DNA of 64,000 nt from assembly GCA_038373865.1 (NCBI GenBank), contig JAXGGA010001137.1:62001-126000 (forward strand). The letters are read 5' to 3'. The translations under genes and the position numbers were made by a program. How positions within the stretch are numbered: position 1 is the first letter of the stretch; each line of letters opens with the position of its first letter. Of the stretch, positions 11,601-23,600 are shown piece by piece. The notes under the pieces are model-generated. The model searched no databases. It worked only from the letters and a program-made list of their open reading frames with translations, and was not told where the DNA came from. This stretch comes from Uloborus plumipes (Eukaryota; Arthropoda; Arachnida; Araneae; Uloboridae).

Positions 11601-14600
11601 CAAGTGACACTTTCATTTTGTCATATTCAGCAAATAAAAGATTAAATCCACATGCTTTCACTGAATTCATTTAGTGGCTCATTCATTACCTTCGATGGCC
11701 CATTCAACCCCATAGGTGGGGTTGAATGTGCCAAATTTCAAAATTTTTATTTTCTATTATAATTCATTATAGACAGGTGCTAATACATCTTTTATGACTT
11801 TTTTAGATAGCCAGATAAGTAAAGTAACTAAAACATCAATTTAGAGTTAAAACAAAGTGTTAGAAAAAATTACAAAAATTCAAAACCAAAAAGTGGCCCA
11901 TTCATTATCACTCTCCCCTATTTTTTTATTCGTTTTCACAACTGTTCTTGCTCAGTTTTTATTGCCTGTTTTGCTTTATCTCATGAAAATATTGTCGCTG
12001 TGTTAAGTGAGAGGTTTCCCTCTACATCACTCAATAAGTACACATTGATTCACTTCAAAGAAATTTTTAGGTTGAAAAACAAAGGACTAATTATAATACA
12101 GGTAGGGTTGGGGAGAGTGGCAAAACATGGCAAAATGATATCAATGTTTTTAATGTCATTTTTTAATTTTTTTAACTTGCTAACTGACGAGTGGTGACCG
12201 TTAATCTTGATCTTTAATTACGGTTAATCTTGATCTTTAATTCGTATTGTATAACGATGTTGATAAGTAAAAAAGGATCATACAAGCAGATTATGTATCA
12301 CTCACCAATCATTGGTTCCTTCTAAAAGTATAGGAGTGTAATTGAATCGGTGAGTTCAAAAACAACATCAGTCAAGAATTTCAAATTTTTCAGGAGAGAC
12401 AAAAACGTCATAGCTCATCTAAATTTTCAAATAATTGAACAATTCTTTTTTTCCTGCATCATAACATGCATGTATATTGCTATGTAGATTCAGTCTAAAT
12501 CTGGCTCAGGAAAATTTAAAATGTAATTTTTACTGATGTTGTTTTTACACTCAATAGGCTTTAACACTTGGGGAAAAAGTTATCATATATTAAAAGTTTA
12601 TATTTATTTATGATTTCATCAGATATGAAGTAGCTCTTGCTTTATTACTGTGACACATGACTTTAAAAAAATATTAAGCTATAAGTACAGATCAATTTTA
12701 CTCATAAATCGTTAGAAAAATTACGAAATCAAAAGAAATAAAGAACTTTAAAACATTACAGTATAAGGAATATGGGTTATCAACAACAGTGGAAAGTTGT
12801 TACTAAAATTGAGAAGCGATTGCTAAATCTACACCAATAAAAGAGGAACAAAAAAAATATACGGGTATGTAAACCTCTTAAAATAGATCATGTTCTGCCA
12901 TCATGTGAAGTCTTTGATCAGGTAAATAGTTCATCAAAAAAATTCTTTCAGAAATACATACAATCACCTTCTTGCTATTTTTTATTTTATTGATGTTGGT
13001 TGGAACGTGATCCGAAGGATAGGCATGGCTTGAAGCAAAAGCGTTTTTTCGGGAAGTAAGCTTGAACAGCTTAGCAAACTCCAATCAAAGAAATTATGTG
13101 CAGCGATAACCCCTTTTCCCTTAAAGCTATGGGGGAACTCCTTGTATTGACTGGGGGTAAATTCAAATTTTGTCTCTTTCTGCACATTTTCCCCTCGCCA
13201 TTTTCGGTTTAAGCTTTTTTTATTTCTTGTATAAGTCCTTTTACCAATCATCAAATTTGTTTATGTCCAAGGAGAGTAGCTTGGTAGCATGAAAGCTGTT
13301 ATTGGTCTGAGCACACAACTCTTCATATTCATCAGGTCAGTGGGGGGCAGCAAAGGGGAGATAGGGGCAACACCCCATAGACTTTGGTTTAAACATTGTT
13401 AAAAATCTAATACAGTAGACTTTTATTTGAGAAAATATTGTCTTGATCACCCCTTCCCCAAGAACATTCTGGCTGCGTTAGTGCTTTAGGTGTGTAAATT
13501 CAATCATGTTTACGTATCGTCCTCTTGATAGTACCAAAATCAGATCGTTGAGAACGAATGCGCGCACTTAGAAAGTCATGCTCGTTCTAGTGTTGGGTGC
13601 ATAAACAACGTCAGTCACTGGACTAACATCGTTTCTGCGCTCAACGTTCAGAGGGGAGGCCCTGTATCTTTGGAACTACTAGCCTGATTGACGTGATTTT
13701 TACTGTCAACACGCATCTTGCCTTCCAGAGCTTGTTTCCATGAAAAGCGAATTTTTTTGACTGATGTGGCTTTTGCTCTCACCAATCCAATTATGGAAGC
13801 ATTTTTTCATTAAATTTTATCTTTCATTGAAAAATTAAATGTATAGTCCCTAACTATAAAAATTTAGGAATAAGAATGAATTCTTCAGCTGAAAACTTAC
13901 CAGGTGATAAGATCTTTACAAGTTTTTTAGCAGGAGGTATATTGATCTTATTTTCTGCCCTTCCACATCCAGAAGGTATAACAGCAGTTATAGGTGAAAC
14001 AGAAGGCACAAAATGAACTACTGTCATCGGTCGAGGACCAGAAAGGGTTCGCATTCCATCACGGGGTAACAGTGGTCTTTGTACAACTAATGGTTTCCTA
14101 CGTACTCGACATCCTCTCCGTGTGCCTGGTAACAATTTCTGTAACAGAAAAGACAATGAAGATAAGAACAAAGTATTGTAAAAATCATATGAAATAATAA
14201 ATGTAAATGTAAAGAAAATCCTAAAAAAGAATAATTGACTAAGAGTGAATTTCAAAAGAAACATAAACATTTTAAAAAGAGGAGTGGGAAGTGGTTACAC
14301 AGATGTATTTCTATACTCAAAGAAGAATTTTTTCAAACATATACATGAGCTTAGTTGTGCATTTACACTTTGAAAAGGATATTGTTAGATAACTATGTTT
14401 TCAAAGAGGTAGTTTCTTTTAATGAAATTTAATTTGTACTTTCAACATTGCTAGCCAAAGAAAAACCTCAAAAAATATATAATAATTTTGTGTTAAAAAA
14501 GCATTTAATTTTGTAAAATTTAATTCTAAGCAAAAAGTTGAATATTTACAATAAAAATGGAGTTATAGGGATTAGGAAATTCAATCCAAGTGTTTACAAT

Positions 14601-17600
14601 GTAAAGGGTTGACCAGGACACATTTACACAAGGGCCACATTTACGCACTGCATTTTTCCGAAAGGAGTAAGAACAGCTGCACAACCAGTTATGATAGATT
14701 GATGCTGCTCTCAAGCAAGTATTTTCACTAGGTTCTCAGCATCTGTGGAGCTTCGGTCTAGCATTCAGAGAGGATAAACTGTTTTCTGCCAAGTTGAGTA
14801 AATTTTGCATTGAACTTATTGAAGCTTATTGTAAACTTATAATACTTAGTTCACATGAACATTAACAGATTTTTTTTTCCTTCTCAAGAATTGTATTTGT
14901 ATGAATGGGAATGCCAATAAATTTCTTCGCACATTAAAAATATATACAAACGGTGCAATGCTGCACACTAGGGTGGAGCGAAAAACAAAAATTTTGGAAT
15001 CTTAATTTTTATTCCCGGTAAAAGCTGTGCATGTGTAAGTACAATACACATGTGAAGTATTATCAAGTTTGAACAACTCCTTTAGGGTCCTACCAGGGCT
15101 TGAATTTATCTAGAAATATGAAAAAATGTCAATTTTGTAAATTTTTTTGGAAAATATCAATAATCACCATTTTTGTTCTAATACCATTAAAATGCTTCCT
15201 TGTAACACTCTCTTCATGCACCTTCAAAATTATTTAAATTTTATGCAGTATTAAGTTCGTACATAAAACGAAAAATTCCGTGAAATTAACCAAAATTTGA
15301 TTTTTTTTTTTACCATTTTTTGCACATAGCAATAGTAATAGTTCTTCTTAAGAAATCCAGACACTATTTTTTTGCAATGAATGGGCAAAATGCAGCTTTT
15401 GGTTAAAAATGCAGTTATATTTCGTTACATTAACAGCCCAGAATGCACCACAAGGAGGAAGGGGCAATTTGGGTGTCATTCTGCCTTTCCCATCCACCCA
15501 GACATGTTATTTACATATTTTCAATACATTTATGAGGATGCAATTACTATCTGATGTTAAACAGGTTTCTCCTTTTGAATCAAAGTTTGAAGTTAGACTT
15601 ATGATTCAGTTTTGGTATTGATGATTGCGAGCATAAAGTTTTTCATTTAAATTCTTATCTTGTCTCTTTCTTCATTAGCAATCTACCGTCTTACTAACCA
15701 GTTTTGAATCCTTAAAACAGTCGGAGTGTACAAGAGGTATACTTATTGAATCACTGATAAAGTACAACTTGTTTTTGAAAAGTTGACTTATTAATGTTGC
15801 AAGAACTCGGTGGAAGATATTGAAACTTTAAAAACAGATTACAAAACCAAGTAAAAGTACTTGATGGACATGGTCAATGTAATACAGAAAGAAAAAAGTG
15901 CCCCTGATCTCACTATCAAAAATTGGAGACCTTACAGTCATTAACTTTAATTAATTCAAGCTAACAGAGTTATGAAGTTGTTGATTTTCAAGCTGAATTT
16001 CTAATGAGATAAAGATACTCGTCAGTTATATCATGAAAAAATATGCTTCCTTACAGTTCAAGAAATTGGAAATTTAAAATAAGAAAGAAAATTTCCATGA
16101 AACATGGAGCTGTAATCATATTAAAAATTACACATTCTGTAAAAGTTTGGAACTAAAAGAATAAAATGACTGGTCAACGCGTGTTTACTTTCTCCCCATT
16201 AATGATGTCGATTAAAAAAATCTCATAGTTTGAACTTTCAAAACTTAATATTGGTCATAAAAGTTCTCATTTAGTTGTCAAAGAGTTTTCTGATCTTGTA
16301 TGCCTTTCTGTGACCCAACCCCTGTACAGTTTGACTGTCGTTTACTGCTATGGCCAATAACAAGTTCTCAAAATTAACAAAGCAGGCATTTCTTCGAATT
16401 ACCCAATTCACGAAGAAGAGAAGATTTTCTATCAAATGAATTATAGATTGCGCAACTTTCATTATACCTATAATTCCATGTTTCACGGAAATTTTTTCTT
16501 TTTTTAAATTTCTAATTTCTTGAAATGTACTGAAACATATTATTTAAAGATATAACTGACGAGTATCTTCAGCTCATTAGAAATTCATCTTGAAAATTAA
16601 CAGATTCATAACTCTGTCAGCTAGAATTAATGAACGCTAATTACTGAAAGGTCTCCAATTTTTAATAGTGAGATCAGCATAATTTTTGTCTTTCTGTATT
16701 ACATTGACAATATCCATCAAGTACTTTTACTCAGTTTTTAAATCCATTCTTAAAGCTTCAATTTCTTCCACAGAGTTCTTGCAGCGTTAATAAGTTAAGT
16801 TTTCAAAAACAAGTTATACTTTATGTGTGATTCAATAAGTATATCTCCCCTACACTCTTTGATTCAAAAGGAGAAACCTGTTTAACATCAGATAGTAATT
16901 GCATCCATATAAATGTGTTGAAAATATGTAAATAATGTGGCTGGGTAGATGGGAAAGGCAGAATGACACCTGAAATGCAGCTACCTCCTTGTAGTGCGTT
17001 CTGAGCTGTTAATGTAACAAAATATAACAGCATTTACAACCAAAAGCAACATTTTGCCCATTCATTGCAAAAAAAAGCATCTGGATTAGAAAAGAAGAAT
17101 TATTGCTATGTGCAAAAAATCGTGAAAAAAGTCAATTTTCGGTTAATTTCACGAAACTTTACGGTTTATGTACGAACTTAATATTGCATAAAATTTAAAT
17201 AATTTCGAAGATACATGAAGAGAGGGTTACAAGGAAGCATTTTAATGGTATTGGAACAAAAATGGTGATTATTTGTATTTTCCAAAAATTTTTAGAAAAT
17301 TGACATTTTTTTCGTATTTTTAGAGAAATTCAAGCCCTGGTAGGACCCTAAAAGAGTTGTTCAAATTTGATAATATTTTACATGTGTATTGTCTGATGCA
17401 TACACAGCTTTCGCCAGGTATTACAAATAAAGATTCCAAAATTTTTGTTTTTCGCTCCACCCTACTGCACACTTACGCATTAACATTGGGTCACTTTTAC
17501 TCACGTTCTTACTGCGTAAACATGCCACTGAAGCTTTTTTAGTCCGTACCTTTGTATTATTTTTAGGATATTTAGTTTTGCTAATCATCATTTAATGTTT

Positions 17601-20600
17601 AATTGAGTAACATATTCATCACATATAATGTTTACAATCATATCTCTCCACAATCATAACTATACAAGGTTCCCACTCCCTCAGCGGTACAAAATAGGAC
17701 CTAAGTATAGCCTTTAGCAGGTCACTGGGACCATGAAAGGATCATCCAATGCAACAAATACAGTAGGGGTATGTTATTGCAATTTTTACTAAAATTTTGT
17801 AGTAACTATTGATCCCTTCATGGTATCTTTCTGAAAAGTTTTGGATGTTTTCATTTTAAATCATTTTTGTTTCTCCTTCAAATTTTTAAAAGTTACCATC
17901 TAAAAAGGGGAAAAAATAAATAGGTTTTCTCAAAAATTGTTCAAGTAAGTTACAGATCAAACCAACATGCATAGAATTATCTTTAAAACAAGCTCTGACA
18001 CAACTTTAGCTCTCATAAAATTAGAGTTTTAAGATCTTAAAGCAAAATTTTAGCAAAAGAAAATATTTTCCCACGTTATTTGCCTTAACTGCTGACCTAT
18101 TAATTATCACTGAAAGTTTTTGGTTGTATTCATTAAAATACATGAAAAAATATATAATTATTTCAAAATTTTAAAGAACACTATTAAAAATGTCAGAATT
18201 ATAATTTAAAAATTTATCAAAGACTAGCTTATTACTCGGCGTTGCCCAGGTGCTTATTAATATAACATAGCTCGAAAAAGATTATTTGAATGAATTCTAT
18301 CCACATGGGCAGATTATGATTATATTCCATGGGATAATTACAGAAGTGTCGACAAATTAAAAATCTAAATAAATTCAAATCTTTGATTTTTTTTTTAATT
18401 CTAAAACCCTGCCTAAGTGAATTCTAAGTGTGATAAAAATCTGATGAAAACTGGATTCATGGAAATTTCACAGAAAAATAGCGAGGCTTTCAATCTATAC
18501 TTTTACAAAAATCCTCTTATAGGAGGACCAAAAAATGCCCGCAAAAATTAGAATTTAATATCTGTTGGAACTCCTCATTTTTCTGCATCATACAATATTT
18601 GTGCTAATGCTCCAAGGTAATTAGAACATAAATTATAATTGTTTTTAACTTATTTCATTCTAAAATGAAGTAAGTGAGCTTTAAATTGAGAATTCATTGG
18701 TAATCGTAATCTTTGTTAGAAAATACTCATATTTAAATGTGTTAAATTTTATCAATTTCTGTACTTAAAGGCTTATCTCTCTATTACTCTATATATTCGA
18801 AATTTAAGGAAAATAGCCATTTTGAGCTTTTTGGATTTTTTTTAAATTTAAGTTATTAAGTTAGATAAGTTAGTAATTAAGTTAAGACATTTAGAAATCA
18901 ACGAGTTGCATAACTAAGTTCCTATTTCATTGGTATTTTTTTCCAAATTTCTGTTCAGTAAATTCACTAAGTGATATAGCTAAAAGCAGAATTTTACTTC
19001 ACGGCCACTTAAAAGGTTAATTTTGAGTGATATTCAAAAAGTATATATTTTATATAAATTCAAGATGCGTCAAAGATAGTATGATTTCTGAAAGTTTCGT
19101 GAAACTCTGAGATGGTAAAGTTGAGATCTTTTTTCGGATGAATTTACATAGAATGACTCAAATTTTATTATTTGATTCATTTTTAAGGTCTATAAATACT
19201 AAATATAGCCTTTAGAGGGGCCTCTACAAACTACTTGAAAATTGAAACTGCAATAAAAAAATATTTTGCACAAAAATAATGATTATTCTCCTGGGGCAAC
19301 ATTCAAAAGCTACACATCAGGACACACAAACTGCATTTAAATTACAAATGTTCGATTGGCTGCCTAGTAAAAGCAGTTTTTTTAGATAACACATATTACT
19401 TCTCTTTAACGCACATAGACGCCAAAAGGTTGCTTGAAAGCATACAAAAATGACTTTGGTTAATTGTACTTTCTCTTCATGTTAAGGATATTTTCATTAC
19501 TTGAGAAACAAAGTAATTGAAAAAGGCTATTGTTTTACAGACAAATTAAATGTAAAATGATGCAACCATTGTGCACTCATATAGTGCCAAAAATCAGGGC
19601 CTGATTACTGAATAGGCCAGCTAGGCAGCGGCCTAGGGCCCCAAATGGTTAAAATTGCTGTAGTCAATGCTTAAATTGTTTTATGCTATGCCTAAAATTG
19701 TAAAGCCTCAATACAGGGGACCCCAAAAAAGTATTTGGCCTAGGGCAACGTGATCTCTTAATTGGGCCCTGCCAAAAATAACTTTTTTTCATTAAATAGA
19801 ACAGAAAAAGTCAGGATGTAAAACTGTCAATAGTTTTGAAAATCACCCATGAAGAAATCTTTTTTTAATTATTAAATTAAAAGATAAAACAAGAGTATCT
19901 AGTGTAGCAAATATGAAAATACTTTCTAATTGTTAAAAATGTTAAAATATTTACAAATGCAAAAAGATTGATGTCTCAAACACAGGAAGTAAATTTTTGC
20001 GACGCTTTTCCAATAAATACTTTTTAACTTACTTATCAATATTAAACTGAAAATATGCAAACCAAAGGCAGCATATGTTAAAAAAATTTGATTGAACAAA
20101 ATATAAAAATATTTACAAGATGTACTAAGATTGAAATCTCAAACTAAGATTGAGAAGCAATTCTCGAGGAAGTCCAAGTAAGTCGAATGCTGCCTAAGTT
20201 CCACAAAAAAAGAAAAAAAATATTTATTTAAATTTAACATAAAATAAGTTAATCTAAAGTAGCATTCGTCAAAATAACTTCTGACTGTAAAAAACATCCA
20301 AATATTTACCAGATGCAAAAGGATTGAAATCTGAAACACGGGAAGCAATTTTTTGTGACACTGAATGTTCAAAACAAACAAATCATCAAAAAACTGCAAT
20401 GATGAAATATTTTTCAAAAATTAAAACATAATTGAATGATTTTCGTAAGAATCCAAGCACTAAGCAACCTTTTTAACTTTTTCAAGGTTTTCAAAAAATT
20501 GAAAATGAACTTCTTTTTTCAAGGTTTTCAAAGAACGTACGAACCATAAATTTATTACGAACATAAATTTGGAGTCTAATGTATTTCATACTCTTTGTTT

Positions 20601-23600
20601 TGTATCAAATATATTAAAAATATACTTGATAAAAATTACATTACAAATAGTATACTAAATCGATTTTTTACACAAGTTTTAAATAAAATTTGCAGTTTTG
20701 CTGTACTCATCTTTGCTATTAAAATCTGACTGCATTTATGTATGCACCTATGCCAGGCTAAAAGTAGATTTTGATTGGTTGTTAGGTGTTATGGGATTTT
20801 GATGACTGTGGAGTTTGAAATTTGTCCCCAATCCACTTTGTTCCACCACTAATCTGGCGATATCTTTTCAGTTTCTCGTCACTCCCAGACTACATAAAGA
20901 TTTGAACTCATCACTATCAAAATTAACTTCCAACTTTTTTTAAATAATCAAATACTAATGCCTACTTCAACAAAATGTAATTAAAAATAAATTATCTAGC
21001 AGTAGTTTCTCAATTTTCCCATTCTTTTAAAAAACTGCAGCAAAGTTAAATTACATAAAAATAGCACACTTGGTAAAAGACAGCTAAAATTGAAAATCAG
21101 GAACATTTGAAAAGAAACTTTTTAATATAAGTGAACAAAGAAAAAAATCATAATCAGACACTATAGGGCATGCTTGGGACAAACTTTGTCGCCAGGGAGC
21201 GGCATGTAACAACTGAGATTGTGTACTTTCGGTAGCTCGAGCCTAGAGCTTTATCATTACACAATATGCTAATAAATTATAGGAATTGCTCGTTTTCAAG
21301 CGTTATACATTTAAAAGCTTAAAAAAAGGTATGGCTGAGGAATAGGAGACTGTTTCCTTGTTAAAAGTCAAATTAAGAGCTTTAGGAGCTAAAGCAAGTG
21401 GAAATAAAGAATTACTTTTTGAGTGACTGAATTTTGTGAAGGATCCCTTTTTGAGTTTCTGAATTTTGTGAAGGGTTCCTTTTTGAGTGACTGAATTTTG
21501 TGAAGGGTCCCTTTTTGAGTGACTGAATTTTGTGAAGGTTCCTTTAAAGGACCTAATTCCTCTCTAAATTGACCCCTGTAGTGTGATACTAACAAATTAA
21601 ATTGTTCAAGTTAGATGTCTAAATCCAATTCTTCTTTTATATATAAATTGAAAAATACATAAACTAAAAATATAAATAAGAGTAATTAAAAAATTAGTAC
21701 AAAATAATTACCTACAATGTACGGATTTTTCCTTGTTTTAATTATCTATATCGTATAAAGAATGTCTCATGTTAATTTAGATGTTTTACTACTTTTACTA
21801 CAGAATTGTTAAGAAGATGAACGGGATAATCACAATAATTGTTATTTTTCCTGAAAATTTTACAACTATTTCTCTATTCAGGAGTTAAATTCAACGATTT
21901 GTAAATGAAAACAAGTTTTGCAGCTTTGTCTTTTCCAAGCCTGTTTTGCTTAGTTTTGATTGTACTAACCCATAATTAGAAAAAATTATAAAATAATTCA
22001 AATTATAAAATATTTTAAAAATATTAGAATTATATTGACTGTGGAAATAAAGAATAAAAGTAACATAGAACATTGAATTATTTTTCTCAATAAATGATTT
22101 TTATAAATTTAATTAATTCTTTTCTAAAGAACCATAAAATTAAATCTATTAATAAAATCATCTTGACACCTACATCTTGACTTTATACCTGTAATGCATA
22201 TGGTCAAGGACTGATATAATTTACAATTTTTCTTTTCAATTTCATTGAGGTCATGATCTTTTTATTTTTCTTTGATTTCTATTTACTTTATTTAATAACT
22301 ATATGAATCGTTCTATTTTCTTTTGGTAAGATCGTTTATAGTTAATATTTGCTTGTTTATTGGTTTTTTCTACTCTGAACTTCATGCCCATTAAATTAAT
22401 TCTTTTGAACTTAAAAAATCTTTTAGTTTTTTTAAATCATGATTTAAATTAATGATTTTTTTTTAAATCAACTAATTTTAATCATGACTTGAATCAATGA
22501 TTAAAAAAAAAACGATTTGGATCCTTGAACGACAAAATATAATCAATACTGCATTTTTGGGACTTATATTACAAAAAAATTGCCAAATATCAACGCAATG
22601 ACACAACGCAAGGAATAAAAAGAACAACATTCAAAAACCCAGTCTGACATTTGTTATATCTTATTTACGTAATACTTTGTTTCTTATTTTATCAATATAA
22701 TCAAAACAAATTCGCTATCTAAATTGCACAAAACAGAAATGAAATACTCTTACCAGTTTTCGTGGTCAAGAAGTCACTGTCCAGGCCCATCATTTAGGGG
22801 GGCAGGGGGGTCAATTGCCCCCCCCCTGACATAGGGAAATCAATGTATTGGCACATAAGTGGGCGTGGTTTTTGCCACTTTTTGGTAAATTTTACATTGT
22901 GTATGCACCTTTTGCCCCCCCCCCCCCCCGGAAAATTTGGAAATGATGTCCCTGTCACTTTCTTTAAAATGCCTGCCGCAAACTTTTGCGTACTTGCTAG
23001 TGGTTTTTGAAGAACGAATAATATTATGCATTTGTTTCTTTCGCTTGAATCCGTTGAATATGAATGGAAACTTAGTCCCTTACAAGCTTTGGAGGTCGCA
23101 GAATATTAAGGGACGGAACAATTCCAAGGCATTTTTAGGTTTATATGTTCCGGCAGAAGCCAGCAGTGGAATAACCAGAAGTGCTTAATACCCAGCGCGC
23201 AAGGAACTATAGGAATTTCAGCATGCCCTATTCTTTTTTTCTTTTAGTCTTTACAAAGAAATCACATTATGACTCATTTTAAGAAATTTAGAAACCAATT
23301 TTTGCCCTCTATGTCCTTTTGATAATACAACTGCTACAAGGCAAAACCTTATAGCATCCCCTTAACGCTAAGGAGAAGGAGAAAAATCCTGCGGTAATGT
23401 TGCAGTTAGCCCTCTCAAGGCTGTGAGAAAAGGTGAGTTGTGTTCGAATAGGAAAACCGCTCGCCTCCAGTACCCAACAGTGGTGGCTGTTTAGCATTAA
23501 GGGGATGCTATAAGGTTTTGCCTTGTAGCAACAACATATCATGGAAATGATACAGTTCTTTTAATGCTGGAGTATATTGTTTTTCAGTAATTCACAGGCT

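Larger units (their letters stand above)
21172..23229. mobile_element. TAGGGCATGC element, copy 2: ISL2EU-like with SAP and THAP relics
   Basis: The ends are AGGGCATGCttgggacaaac and ...aatttcaGCATGCCCT, with AT outside both ends (probable 2-bp target duplication). Near the left end a plus-strand SAP-motif relic starts at 21331; near the right end a minus-strand THAP-domain relic starts at 23132, so two convergent genes are implied. ISL2EU elements are known to make 2-bp duplications and to encode THAP and YqaJ-type proteins; the SAP motif would fit the N-terminus of the latter. The assignment is inferred. A MITE sits inside the THAP relic. Confidence 0.65.

Noticed and set aside
13854..14270. 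Longer 138-codon minus ORF at the CRAMP1 exon
   Set aside because: The parts before the tttctgttacag acceptor and after the gtaagt donor are intronic read-through; only 13901-14138 is kept.
16821..17033. ORF of 70 codons with a near-identical partner at 15409-15621
   Set aside because: The two are mirror images within inverted arms; the repetition comes from the palindrome and gives no evidence of coding.
23404..23475. Possible tRNA fragment (gttcgaat word near 23439)
   Set aside because: It lies inside a 199-bp MITE and no cloverleaf can be formed around it.
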